DNA from: CAWUIO01 sp963922455
GTDB taxonomy: Bacteria > Bacteroidota > Bacteroidia > Cytophagales > Microscillaceae
NCBI GenBank assembly: GCA_963922455.1
Contig: CAWUIO010000057.1
Span: 1-41,729 of the forward strand
Length of the DNA stretch: 41,729 nt
Reading direction: 5' to 3'
Below the pieces are notes generated by a model. The model did no database searches. It saw nothing but the letters and a program-made list of their open reading frames with translations, and was not told the DNA's origin. The number at the start of each line of letters is the position of its first letter. Positions within the stretch are counted from its first letter, which is position 1. Positions 7,481 through 16,587 of the stretch are shown piece after piece. A program made the position numbers and the translations under genes.

Positions 7481-7618
7481 AATCACTCAAAAGCTAACAC
7501 CCTCAAATAATTCTCTTCGGAGTACCAAAGAACCTGCCTTACAGTAACAGCCTAGTACCACCTCCCGGTTCTCGTCTCCCGGTACCAGTCTCTCGTCCCT
7601 ATTCTCTCTTCTTCTTCC

Positions 7619-7750
7619 GGCTTAGGGATAGAGCGGCCTGTTTGAGCTCGTAGGGGCCTGTGGGGAAAGGCAGCGAGTAGCGAAAGCCCGGCCTGCGCGG
7701 GGCAGAATAGTTTCATGTTGCCCCAAACTTCTCCCGCGCAGGCAAGCCCC
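7619..7750 (-). repeat. ~130-bp structured intergenic element, copy B
   Basis: On the minus strand it begins five bases after the nadE stop codon. Hairpin 1 is CCTGCGCGGG/CCCGCGCAGG: a T-A pair replaces the C-G pair found at the same place in other copies, a compensatory change. The closing helix is GGCTT/AAGCC and the core GGGCTTTCGCTACTCGCTG is intact. Confidence 0.9.
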
Positions 7751-7755
7751 AGGAC

Positions 7756-9741
7756 TTAATCTTTATAATTTCGCATCTCTTCCAATTCCCGGCGGAAACC
7801 ACCCGACAAAATGGGGAAGCGGCACCAGGTTTTGGGGTCTAGGTTTTCGTCGTCGAGGTGGAAGGAGGGGGCATAGCGTTCCCGCTTCCACTGGTTGCGG
7901 CTCCAGAGTTTGAAGAATTTTTCGGTCCAAGCTTTGAGGGTTGCGGAGTCGTAGTGCTCGGCGTACTTGGCTTTGAGGATACGGTAACACTCCAAAGGCG
8001 ATTTTTTGTCGCGAATGGCGCTTTCCTCGATGTTGTCTAGCAAGTCATAGGGCATGAGGTCGCCTTCGTCGGTTTGCTTAGAGCTTTGGGGGCGGAGCTC
8101 GGCGGTGGGTTGTTGCTCATTGACAAAGGATAGGGCCGGGATGGTAAACGAACCCTCGACACCTTCTTTTTCCATCCAGCGAAGCCACTGGCGTAAGAAG
8201 GCTTTGTCTATGCCAGCTATGGGGCTTAGTCCGCCACTACTGTCGCCATCCATAGTGGTATAGCCTACAGCGGCTTCGGAGCGGTTGCTAGTGGCCAGTA
8301 AGAGGGCGCCTTTAATATTGGCAAACATCCAAATACTTGGAGAACGGACCCGGGCTTGGATGTTTTGGAGGGTAATATCGTCTTGCTCCCAGGTAAGGGG
8401 GCGCCCAATGCTCTGGGAGACAATGCGCTCGTAGGTGTCTACCAGCTCCCCAATGTGGAGCTTGTCGTAAACCGCGTGAAGGGAATTGGCCAATTGCTCA
8501 GCCGCGTTTTGGGTGACGTGGCCACTGTTTTCGGAGGCTTGGTAGATGCAGGTGATGAGCCTTTGGGCCAGGGCTTCGGGCGTTTTGTATTCTTTGATGC
8601 CAGGGATGTAGCTAAGCTTGTCGGTAAAGGCTTCCCAGCCAATGCTCTCAATCCCCAGATCGATGGCTAGTCGGCAGAGCGAACTGACAGCCGCTGAGTC
8701 GGCTCCTCCACTTAGGGAAATGACATAGCCCCGGGAGTAGCTTTTACGCAAGTAATCAAACAAGGCCAAAGCCACGGCCCGGGTAAATTCTTCTTCTTTG
8801 ATGTGCGGGCTTGACTCCCAGGAGGGTTCTTTGTGCTCGCCATACTGGGGGTCTACATCGGGAAAGTTGTAATCGGCGTAGAGGGCATACTCTTCATTGG
8901 CGGCTTTTTCGAAGGGGACGCGGGTCTGGATCTGGGCCAGGCGGTTGATTTCTACGTCGAGGATGGCGGTGGTAATTTGGTAATCATGAAACTCAAGGCG
9001 CTTGCCTTCGGCAATGAGTTTTCCGCCAGAGGCTACGAGCCCGCCTCCGTCAAAGATCATTCGGCCGGATTCATTGCCTAGGAGGTTGGAGTAAATATAG
9101 CCCACCCCAAAGGCCCGGGAGCCTTCCAAAACAAATCGCTTGCGGATGTTGATTTTGGAGAAAGCAAAGTGACTGGCACTGGGGTTCATGATGATATCAA
9201 TCCCATTTTCGTATAAAAACCGGCCGGGGCGGTTGGCTACCCAGGCATCTTCACAGATTTCGAAGCCAATTTTAACCCCGCCCACAATAAAGTAATAATC
9301 TCCCACGGGGTAGCGAACCCCATCCATAAGAAGATAGCTCTTTTCTCCCTGTTTCCAGGGCATAAACCAGCGAGGCTCATAGTGCACCCCATCACCGGCC
9401 AAGAAGCGCTTCACGGCAAAGCCAATCAAACGCCCATCAACAAGGAGAGCGGCGGCATTGAAGAGTTTATTTTGCAAAGAAATAGGCAGTCCGAGGGAGA
9501 CGATAATCCCCTTGCTTTCCGGGATTATCTCTTTGAGCACTTCCAAGGCTGTATCATGTAGGCTCGGGGAGAAGAAGGCATCTTCGCAGCCATAGCCGGT
9601 AATGCAAAGTTCGGGGAGGCAGAGGATGCTTACGTGCTTTTCGCGGGCTTCCTGGATGGCGCCTATAATGTGGGCTTTATTACCTTCCCAATCCATGGGG
9701 GTTTGGTTGAGGGAGGCGGCAGCAACTTTGATAAACTTCAT
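7756..9741 (-). CDS. nadE: glutamine-dependent NAD+ synthetase
   Basis: The 661-residue two-domain enzyme makes NAD+ from nicotinate adenine dinucleotide, ATP and glutamine. Residues 1-275 form a nitrilase-type glutaminase with the triad E44 (LPELCITGYG), K111 (FAVKRFLAGDG) and C163 (GFEICEDAW). Residues about 315-640 form the synthetase, with the ATP P-loop SGGADS at 344-349. The length and layout fit the long glutamine-dependent class, so no separate amidotransferase is needed. The gene is monocistronic, starts at an ATG, and is followed by repeat copy B five bases after its stop. Confidence 0.96.
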   Translation of the reverse strand: MKFIKVAAASLNQTPMDWEGNKAHIIGAIQEAREKHVSILCLPELCITGYGCEDAFFSPSLHDTALEVLKEIIPESKGIIVSLGLPISLQNKLFNAAALLVDGRLIGFAVKRFLAGDGVHYEPRWFMPWKQGEKSYLLMDGVRYPVGDYYFIVGGVKIGFEICEDAWVANRPGRFLYENGIDIIMNPSASHFAFSKINIRKRFVLEGSRAFGVGYIYSNLLGNESGRMIFDGGGLVASGGKLIAEGKRLEFHDYQITTAILDVEINRLAQIQTRVPFEKAANEEYALYADYNFPDVDPQYGEHKEPSWESSPHIKEEEFTRAVALALFDYLRKSYSRGYVISLSGGADSAAVSSLCRLAIDLGIESIGWEAFTDKLSYIPGIKEYKTPEALAQRLITCIYQASENSGHVTQNAAEQLANSLHAVYDKLHIGELVDTYERIVSQSIGRPLTWEQDDITLQNIQARVRSPSIWMFANIKGALLLATSNRSEAAVGYTTMDGDSSGGLSPIAGIDKAFLRQWLRWMEKEGVEGSFTIPALSFVNEQQPTAELRPQSSKQTDEGDLMPYDLLDNIEESAIRDKKSPLECYRILKAKYAEHYDSATLKAWTEKFFKLWSRNQWKRERYAPSFHLDDENLDPKTWCRFPILSGGFRRELEEMRNYKD

Positions 9742-9970
9742 AGGTACTGGGTTAGAATGGTTTAAAAATCCCGGATATTAATCTTGCTTACGTGAATGAA
9801 AAAAATAAGGTCAAAATGAAAGATAATAGACGGAAAAGGGTGCAACTTTTTCCTTTTTTCCTTTTCTCTTTCTTGTAGTGGACTATTTAATAAGTTATTA
9901 ATTTTTTTTTGAAGAAACTTGTTTGTAAAATACACCAAGAGTTGAAAAAAATTAGAGATAAAACCATACC

Positions 9971-11863
9971 ATGATTCTACTGGACCGTTATGAATATGAT
10001 CCGGAGACGGACCGATTGGGTAAAGGTGGCTTTGCGAGTGTATACAAAGCCCGGGATCTTCATACCGACCGTATGGTTGCCCTAAAGTTTGTCCAAAAAA
10101 GTAAAATCCCCGAAAGATACACGCTCTTTGAAGAAACGGAGCGGGTAAAGAGCCTCGAGCACCCCAATTTGGTAAAGTATTATGACTTCTTTATAAAGAA
10201 GTTTGAGAATGTAACTGGGGAGAAGGATGAAATCCAGATTGGGGTGATGGAATACATCAATGGGGGGGATATGGGGGCCTATATGCGGGTACAGTCTTCC
10301 CGAAACCCGCGTCGCATTGCCGAATTATTACGGGGCGTATTAGGGGGCCTTCAACATTTGCACGAAAACCGGATCGTTCACCGGGATGTCAAGCCTCAAA
10401 ATATCTTACTACAAATACAAGATGGCGCAATAACGCCCAAAGTGGCTGACTTTAGCATCAGCAAGGAGTTACGACAAGAATTAACCTCGGTTTCGGCGGC
10501 CGTAGGAACTTATGAATATATGTCGCCCGAGCAGTTAGGCAAAACAGATGCTAAATTGGGCATCCGGACAGATATTTGGTCTTTTGGGGTACTAACCTAT
10601 CAACTCTTGACCAGCGAACTGCCCTTTGGCTCCCGTAGAAAAGGGGATACGGATGGAAAAATAATTGCTAATATTATCGATCCGGTCTATACCCCCCCTT
10701 TGGAAGGAGTACCAGAGGCTTTTCATCCCATCATCCAAGGGTGCTTGCAAAAGCAAGCGGAAGACCGTTTTGCCGACGTGGCCGAAATGTTGGAGGTCTT
10801 ACCTTCTCCTCAGGTATTTGATACCCTGGATACATCCGGGGAAGAAGTGACAGAACAAAGCGTAGCGGCTGATGAGGAGGAACCAGGCTTCTTTACTGAA
10901 GTGGCCGAAGGAGAGTCGTCCTGGCGTACCCGAACCTCAGTACCTGAGAGTACTCCTGAGGAGCTTACGCAATTTTCGGAAGGTCCAAAATCTGGGGAAT
11001 CTAAAATTCCGGTACCTCAAGAAAAGAAGCCGAAAGCCCAAATTCAGGGGAAGAAGAGACGAAAGCGATCCCCCGCTTGGGCCTTAATACCCTTGATATT
11101 GCTTTTGTTCCTGGCGAGTTGGATTGCTTATGTGGGCGACTGGTGGAATCTATTTGAGCGTTCCCAGCCTAGAGAAATTACCCGATCAAGTTCTTCTCCG
11201 GATCTTCCCATGCCGGAGGGAGATAGTTTAACAAGGGAGCAGCCTATGAATCTCCAGGAAGAATATCCCATGGAAAATACCAATCAGGAAATCAATCAGG
11301 TTTCTGAGACACTAGAGGAAAACTATTCCTACCCGGATGATACAAGTTTTAGGGTGCCACGCGTGGAAGTTAACTACGAAGCTCCTAAGCCTGTTAGCAG
11401 AAGGAATACTCAGCCAAAACCTAATAAAAATCCACAAAGCCCCCAAGTAAATACCCCGCAAACACCCCCTCAACCTACCTCGAATCCTAATCAACCCAGG
11501 AATCGTAGGACAGTTAGCACCCTAAGCAATTCGGGAGGAAGCCAAGAAATCAAGTACGAATATTTGGAAGAGTACTCTACGGGAAAAATTGTGGGTTTAA
11601 ACGGTAAGTTTGGAATAGTGGACCCCAAGGGAAATGAAATTATCCCCATCATCTACGATAAAATCAGTTTTTTTAATGATGGATTGGCCGCCGCCCGAAA
11701 GGGTAGTAAATGGGGCTATTTGGATAGAAGGAATATGGTCAAAATACCATTCAAGTATGATATCCCGGGTAATTTTGTTTCGGGTAAAGCCCGGGTTTAT
11801 CGTGGAGGAACCGAGTATGTAATAGACAAAAACGGAAAAGAAAAAAGGGTAGCGACTAATTAG
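9971..11863 (+). CDS. membrane Ser/Thr protein kinase with C-terminal WG-like repeats
   Basis: The 630-residue protein has an N-terminal kinase domain (about 7-275): glycine loop GKGGFASV (18-25), K39 in VALKF, HRDVKPQN (137-144), and GTYEYMSPEQL. The metal-binding motif is DFS (160-162) rather than DFG. A low-complexity acidic linker follows, then a basic stop-transfer and one membrane helix (about 366-390, WALIPLILLLFLASWIAYV). A Pro/Asn-rich stretch leads to a C-terminal domain with WG-type repeats (KFGIVDPKGNEIIP, KWGYLDRRNMVKIP). With the kinase inside, the repeats would lie in the periplasm, probably as sensor. The gene converges on the SiaB-like gene. Confidence 0.9.
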   Translation: MILLDRYEYDPETDRLGKGGFASVYKARDLHTDRMVALKFVQKSKIPERYTLFEETERVKSLEHPNLVKYYDFFIKKFENVTGEKDEIQIGVMEYINGGDMGAYMRVQSSRNPRRIAELLRGVLGGLQHLHENRIVHRDVKPQNILLQIQDGAITPKVADFSISKELRQELTSVSAAVGTYEYMSPEQLGKTDAKLGIRTDIWSFGVLTYQLLTSELPFGSRRKGDTDGKIIANIIDPVYTPPLEGVPEAFHPIIQGCLQKQAEDRFADVAEMLEVLPSPQVFDTLDTSGEEVTEQSVAADEEEPGFFTEVAEGESSWRTRTSVPESTPEELTQFSEGPKSGESKIPVPQEKKPKAQIQGKKRRKRSPAWALIPLILLLFLASWIAYVGDWWNLFERSQPREITRSSSSPDLPMPEGDSLTREQPMNLQEEYPMENTNQEINQVSETLEENYSYPDDTSFRVPRVEVNYEAPKPVSRRNTQPKPNKNPQSPQVNTPQTPPQPTSNPNQPRNRRTVSTLSNSGGSQEIKYEYLEEYSTGKIVGLNGKFGIVDPKGNEIIPIIYDKISFFNDGLAAARKGSKWGYLDRRNMVKIPFKYDIPGNFVSGKARVYRGGTEYVIDKNGKEKRVATN

Positions 11864-11883
11864 GAAAATACGAAATAGCTAGC

Positions 11884-12438
11884 CTACGATACGTCTCGAT
11901 TTAGATGTACAATTAAGATAAAATATTTTCTGCGAGGAGAGTAAGCTCGAAATAAATATTGAAACTTTTCTTGGGAGCGTCGGGCCGTCTCGATGAGGCC
12001 TAAGCCACAGCGCTTGCCATTTTTATGGTGGTGATCCATATTGTGCCGTATGGCTGACTGATATTCGGCTTGAATACCTTCTTCATCGAGTTGGTTCAAA
12101 TGAGAAAGTTTCTTGTCCAAAATTTCCATTTGGCGATTATTCACCAGATTTCCGCAGATGATCTGATATTTATGATTTTGGCGATCTAATATGAACAGGG
12201 CTTGGCTAGAGTACTCTTTGGCTTTTTGTCCGTGACGCACAATGTTTTGTAACAGTTCGGTAACGATCATCTGGGCCTTACGAATCAAGGCAGTGCCTTC
12301 TCCAAAACTTAAGAGTAGGGTATGGGTTTCGTGTAGGATATTTAACACGGAATCAGGATTGAGTTCGCCATTAAATTGAAGGATAGGGTTTTGAATTTGG
12401 GTGAGCTCCCGGAATGTATTGACTTGGTTTATTTTCAT
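11884..12438 (-). CDS. SiaB-family (DUF6272-like) ATPase/kinase protein
   Basis: The 184-residue cytoplasmic protein has a compact GHKL-like fold: an N-box-like helix (VTELLQNIVRHG, E61 and N65) and a G2-like motif GLGL (145-148) in KRCGLGLIETARRS. This fits the SiaB family, described as anti-sigma-like kinases that phosphorylate STAS proteins in SiaABC-type pathways controlling biofilm or cyclic-di-GMP. No SiaA or SiaC partner is adjacent; the Ser/Thr kinase gene converges on it with a 20-base gap. The N-terminus (about 1-50) is a mixed alpha/beta extension normal for the family. Confidence 0.75.
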   Translation of the reverse strand: MKINQVNTFRELTQIQNPILQFNGELNPDSVLNILHETHTLLLSFGEGTALIRKAQMIVTELLQNIVRHGQKAKEYSSQALFILDRQNHKYQIICGNLVNNRQMEILDKKLSHLNQLDEEGIQAEYQSAIRHNMDHHHKNGKRCGLGLIETARRSQEKFQYLFRAYSPRRKYFILIVHLNRDVS

Positions 12439-12606
12439 GAAGACTAAAAAGGGGAAATTCTCCGAAGAGCCTATTACCCATAGGCTTTCTAAATAGTTTG
12501 TTTAATCCTTTAATTTAGCCAATAAAATCTAATTTTTTTCAAATTGGGTCAAGAAGAGAAGCTTAGGGCTATTTCTTAGACAATTTTGGGTGACTGAAAA
12601 AGGGTT

Positions 12607-13533
12607 TTACTCTTCAATAATCGGATCGGGTTCTTCTTCGTACTTCTTAGCCTTTTTCTTCTTTTTCTTCACCTTAGGGAGCTCTCTCTCACCCCGGCCA
12701 GCGGGCACTGCTTCTCCTCCTTTTTTCCACATTTTGACTTCTCCGGCATCATAGTGGAATTTTTCGTTCTTTTTCTTCTCGTAATTGGGAAGTTCTGATT
12801 TTTTTACTTTGCGGCCTTTTTTCAGCTTTCGAGGATCGTAATTGGCCTTTTTTCGGATGGTATTCGGTTGAGAGAAGGTAGATTGGGCATTCCGGGGTTT
12901 TTTAGGGATTTTGACGAGATTAGGCCCACGAAAACTGGCTAATTTCTTGGCTGTTTTTTCTCGCTTCTTGCTGATATCCACATATCGTGTCTTGCCGGCG
13001 AAGTTGGTAACTTCACTCGATTTCTTTTGAATTTGCCTCTGCTGTGATTTGATACTCTTAACTTGTACATTTCCTTTAAACTGCGAGTGAAGTTTACTGT
13101 TGGAAATTAGGCTCTCTTTATTTGGGTAATTGACTGTTGGTCCCCGATAATCGGCCATGGCATTGGCCTTATCCCGCATATTTTGCTCACTTTTGGGCTG
13201 GACTTTTATAACCAGCTTATTGGCTGCTGGGTTAGGGTTCTTCTTTGGGGGAGCCTTGACTTTGGTAACTAAGTCTTTGGTGCCGGGGGCGGCTTGTTTC
13301 TTTGGGGCCTTAACTTTAGTAACTAAATCTTTTTGCCCTTGATACTTTTGGGGCTGGATTTCATCTTTGCCGATAAATTTTTCTGGTTTGCTTTTCTTTT
13401 CCTTTTTTTCATCCTTGTCCTTTTTACTTTGGGAGAGTAAGGCCGGGCTTGTGAATAGGAGTACTAAGGTAAAAATCAAGATTGATTTTACCTGGGCAGA
13501 AAAAGGGGGTAGGGATAAATGTATTCGGTTCAT
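12607..13533 (-). CDS. exported lysine-rich repetitive protein, function unknown
   Basis: From the ATG at 13533 the protein has about 308 residues. It starts with a signal peptide (MNRIHLSLPPF..., hydrophobic core ILIFTLVLLFTSPALLSQ). The mature part is strikingly basic and low in complexity, with imperfect repeats around KDLVTKVKAP and NKLVIKVQPK, many KKK runs, and a short acidic tail (EEEPDPIIEE). A longer frame begins at GTG (13584) and would overlap the upstream gene; I prefer the internal ATG because it gives a standard signal peptide. It follows the small lipoprotein gene, likely as an operon. I recognise no family; a structural or polyanion-binding role is possible. Confidence 0.7.
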   Translation of the reverse strand: MNRIHLSLPPFSAQVKSILIFTLVLLFTSPALLSQSKKDKDEKKEKKSKPEKFIGKDEIQPQKYQGQKDLVTKVKAPKKQAAPGTKDLVTKVKAPPKKNPNPAANKLVIKVQPKSEQNMRDKANAMADYRGPTVNYPNKESLISNSKLHSQFKGNVQVKSIKSQQRQIQKKSSEVTNFAGKTRYVDISKKREKTAKKLASFRGPNLVKIPKKPRNAQSTFSQPNTIRKKANYDPRKLKKGRKVKKSELPNYEKKKNEKFHYDAGEVKMWKKGGEAVPAGRGERELPKVKKKKKKAKKYEEEPDPIIEE

Positions 13534-13567
13534 AAGCAGGTTTATATTATGCGAGATAGCTGGTGGT

Positions 13568-13900
13568 TTATTTGACTCCCACACCTTGTAAGGTGCGAGG
13601 GTCTTTTTTGAAGCCCTTATGCTTCACGGTTTTATTCTTTCCTTTTTTGACCTTTTTGCGGTTTTTAACCAAACCCGTCTTTTTATCCCGTTTTACGCGG
13701 ATATAATAATCTTGCGATTCCAAAAGGTTAACACTTTGCTCTCGAATTTCTTGGGCAGTTAAATCTCCTTCATCTTGCACACTGATGGTGCCTTGCGAAG
13801 GGTCCATGTAGGCTGGACATTGAGCCTTTTGGCTGCATGAAAAAATAAGGCTAAGTAATAAAAGCCCTAAGCAGCATATTTTGAGGCTAGCTATTTTCAT
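13568..13900 (-). CDS. small lysine-rich lipoprotein, function unknown
   Basis: The 110-residue protein has a lipoprotein signal with lipid Cys22 (LLLLSLIFSC). The middle (residues 35-70) is ordinary, with QEIREQSVNLLESQDYYIRVKR, and the C-terminal third is very basic (KNRKKVKKGKNKTVKHKG). The stop codon lies 34 bases before the preferred start of the next gene, which encodes a larger protein with the same kind of lysine-rich tail, so the two are probably made together. No domain recognised. Confidence 0.7.
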   Translation of the reverse strand: MKIASLKICCLGLLLLSLIFSCSQKAQCPAYMDPSQGTISVQDEGDLTAQEIREQSVNLLESQDYYIRVKRDKKTGLVKNRKKVKKGKNKTVKHKGFKKDPRTLQGVGVK

Positions 13901-14003
13901 ATCCGTTTGAGTATAGGTTTGTATAGATTTAACGCAAGGAAACCTAAGAGGTTTTCTGGGGGCATTATCCGGCTACAAATTGTTTAAATTTACCGAAAAA
14001 TCC

Positions 14004-16010
14004 TTAGAATTTCAGTAAAAATTCCATTTTTTCCCCTATTCTTTTACTTGCTAAATAATTGTTTTCCAAGGGAGGAGAAAAGGGAATAGGCGTATCTAAG
14101 CCGGCTACGCGAACTACCGGAGCATCTAAGTATTGAAACAAATGCTCTGAAATCCAAGCGCTAATTTCGGCCCCAATCCCTCCAGTAAGGGAGTCTTCGT
14201 GCAGTACGAGTACTTTACCGGTTTTAAATACCGTATTCTGTACCGCTTCTTGGTCCCAGGGAAGTAAACTTCGAAGGTCTAGGATCTCTACCCGGCCCTC
14301 CCAAGAGTGCTCCTCCACCATTTTTTGGGCCCAATGCACTCCCATGCCGTAAGTAATAACGCTTAAGTCTTCCCCTTCTTGTATAAGCCGGGCTTTGCCT
14401 AGGGGGCACGTGTAATAATCATCGGGTACCCTCTCTTCCATGGAGCGGTATAAGTACTTATGCTCAAAATACAAGACGGGGTTGGGGTCTTCAATTGCCG
14501 CGGCGATTAGGCCTTTGGCATCGTAGGGGTTGGAAGGGTAAACAAGCTTTAAGCCAGGCGTATGAAAAAACCAAGCCTCATTGGATTGGGAGTGGAATGG
14601 ACCGGCCGCAACGCCACCCCCGGTCGGCATGCGGATCACTACATCAGCATTTTGCCCCCAACGGTAATGGACTTTGGCCAGGTTATTTACAATTTGATTA
14701 AAACCACAGGTGACAAAATCGGCAAATTGCATTTCTACGATGGCTTTGTAACCGGCAATGGAAAGGCCAAGCCCCGCCCCAAGGATGGCCGATTCGCAAA
14801 GGGGGGTATTGCGCACACGTTCTTTGCCAAATTGCTCCACAAATCCATCGGTAACTTTGAAAACCCCTCCGTATTCGGCTACATCTTGTCCCATGAGTAC
14901 GGAGCGGGGGTATTTTTCCATACTTTGTTGTAGGCCTAGCTTGATGGAATCTATAAAGCGAAGTTTGGAGGTATTCTCTCCGGGCTGGATGGGCGGATGG
15001 GGATTTGGGGCGTAGACATCGCCCATCTCGGTCTCCGTACTTGCCGGGGGAAGGGGTTCGGCAAAGGCTTCTTCCAGCGCTTGATTGATTTCCTGCTTGA
15101 TGGCATCTTTCAAATCGGCGACCATACGTGAATTAATAATACCCGATTGTAATAAAAATAATTCATAATTGGCTACCGGATCTTTTAAGCCCCATTCTTC
15201 TAAGAGTTGAGGGGGCACATATTTGGTGCCGGAAGCCTCTTCGTGCCCTCGCATACGGAAAGTCATGGCTTCTAAAAGCACCGGGCGGGGTTCTAAGCGG
15301 ATTTGATCGGCAATTTGATTAATATGGTGATAGACTTCCAAGATGTTATTTCCTTGGATAGTATGGGCTTCCATACCGTATCCAAGGCCTTTATCGGCAA
15401 TCTGGGCACATCGAAATTGCTCATTGTTGGGCGTGGAGAGGCCATAGCCATTATTCTCTATCAAAAAGATAACCGGGAGGTCCCATACGGCAGCCACGTT
15501 GAGGGCTTCGTGAAACTCGCCTTCACTGGTAGCCCCATCTCCACAAAAGACCAAGACAACTTTCTTCTCCTGATTTAAACGATGGGCCAGAGCTACCCCA
15601 TCCGCGAGTGACAATTGAGGGCCTAAGTGCGAAATCATCCCGACGATGTGGTGGTCTGGGGCACCAAAGTGGAAGGACCGGTCCCGCCCCTTGGTGTAGC
15701 CGGACGGTTTTCCTTGAAACTGGGTAAAAAGACGTTTAAGGGGGAGGTTTCGGGCGGTGAATACGCCCAAATTGCGGTGCATCGGGAATATAAATTCATT
15801 TTTTTCAAGGGCTAAGGTAGAACCAACCGCTACCCCTTCTTGCCCAATGCCCGAAAACCACTTGCTTATCTTTCCTTGACGGAGCAATACCAGCATTTTT
15901 TCCTCAATAAGGCGGGGTTTGATGATGGCTTGGTAGAGTGCGATGAGTTCTTCGTCGGAATAATGGTAGCGATTAAACGCTATACTTAATTGTACATCAG
16001 AATTATGCAT
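14004..16010 (-). CDS. 2-oxo acid dehydrogenase E1, fused alpha and beta subunits
   Basis: About 668 residues from the ATG at 16010; an in-frame GTG at 16073 would add 21 unlikely residues. The first half is the E1 alpha subunit, with the thiamine diphosphate motif GDGATSEGEFHEA...NN and the phosphorylation-loop-like RDRSFHFG. The second half is the E1 beta (transketolase-like) subunit, with GQDVAEYGGVF, MQFADFV and FEHKYLYR. Fused E1 proteins of this type occur in Bacteroidota as branched-chain or pyruvate dehydrogenase components. E2 and E3 are not nearby, so the substrate cannot be set; a branched-chain 2-oxo acid dehydrogenase is the better guess. The gene stands alone. Confidence 0.9.
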   Translation of the reverse strand: MHNSDVQLSIAFNRYHYSDEELIALYQAIIKPRLIEEKMLVLLRQGKISKWFSGIGQEGVAVGSTLALEKNEFIFPMHRNLGVFTARNLPLKRLFTQFQGKPSGYTKGRDRSFHFGAPDHHIVGMISHLGPQLSLADGVALAHRLNQEKKVVLVFCGDGATSEGEFHEALNVAAVWDLPVIFLIENNGYGLSTPNNEQFRCAQIADKGLGYGMEAHTIQGNNILEVYHHINQIADQIRLEPRPVLLEAMTFRMRGHEEASGTKYVPPQLLEEWGLKDPVANYELFLLQSGIINSRMVADLKDAIKQEINQALEEAFAEPLPPASTETEMGDVYAPNPHPPIQPGENTSKLRFIDSIKLGLQQSMEKYPRSVLMGQDVAEYGGVFKVTDGFVEQFGKERVRNTPLCESAILGAGLGLSIAGYKAIVEMQFADFVTCGFNQIVNNLAKVHYRWGQNADVVIRMPTGGGVAAGPFHSQSNEAWFFHTPGLKLVYPSNPYDAKGLIAAAIEDPNPVLYFEHKYLYRSMEERVPDDYYTCPLGKARLIQEGEDLSVITYGMGVHWAQKMVEEHSWEGRVEILDLRSLLPWDQEAVQNTVFKTGKVLVLHEDSLTGGIGAEISAWISEHLFQYLDAPVVRVAGLDTPIPFSPPLENNYLASKRIGEKMEFLLKF

Positions 16011-16178
16011 AATGAAACCCAGTTTACAAGGGGCGCCTATGGAGTCAAGGAGCGAATACCCAGGGTATATCACGGCCTTAAAGTACCCATCGGTTTATAT
16101 TTTGTATAAGTTCTCAATAATTGTTGACAGCAACTTTCCTCATGAGCTAGCGTTTTCCCAATTTCATGCCCATATATT

Positions 16179-16306
16179 GGCTGAGGGATAGAGCGGCCTG
16201 TTTGAGCTCGCTGCTGGTGGCGCGAGGGCCAGCGAGTAGCGAAAGCCCGACCCCGGCGCTACCTTAGCAACCTGGGGCTGGAAACTTCACCGCCGGGGGC
16301 AGCCCC
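16179..16306 (-). repeat. ~130-bp structured intergenic element, copy C
   Basis: It lies in the 577-bp gap between the divergent E1 and M16 peptidase genes and, unusually, upstream of both. The closing helix is GGCTG/CAGCC rather than GGCTT/AAGCC. Hairpin 1 is CCCCGGCG/CGCCGGGG, and hairpin 2 carries GCTGG/CCAGC. The remainder of the gap (16307-16587) shows AT-rich sequence without a recognisable feature. Confidence 0.9.
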
Positions 16307-16587
16307 AAGTCTATCTAAAAAATACCTAGAAACTGCTTGCGTGTATTTTTGGGACGGCAATCACCCATAGTGCCTCAGGGGCAGCAAATCGGATGAGATC
16401 AGAACCCCAATGGGATACCTTCCTTTATCAAAAACTAAAATTAAACAGTTTCTTGGATCTTTTCCACAAAACCAGGTTTTGATTCCGCTGGGGGTTTGCC
16501 TAGATTTGTAGTTGCTTCAAAAGTAAGTAGATTCAGACGAAACCAAATATACCTCCCCGTATATTTTACAAAGTGTAAAAAATAACT

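Noticed and set aside
6063..7750. Insertion sequence with transposase
   Set aside because: Repeats flank the lipoprotein gene, but no transposase, DDE motif or clear target duplication was found.
13534..13584. GTG-start extension of the lysine-rich protein
   Set aside because: It would overlap the previous gene and bury the signal peptide; the ATG at 13533 is better.
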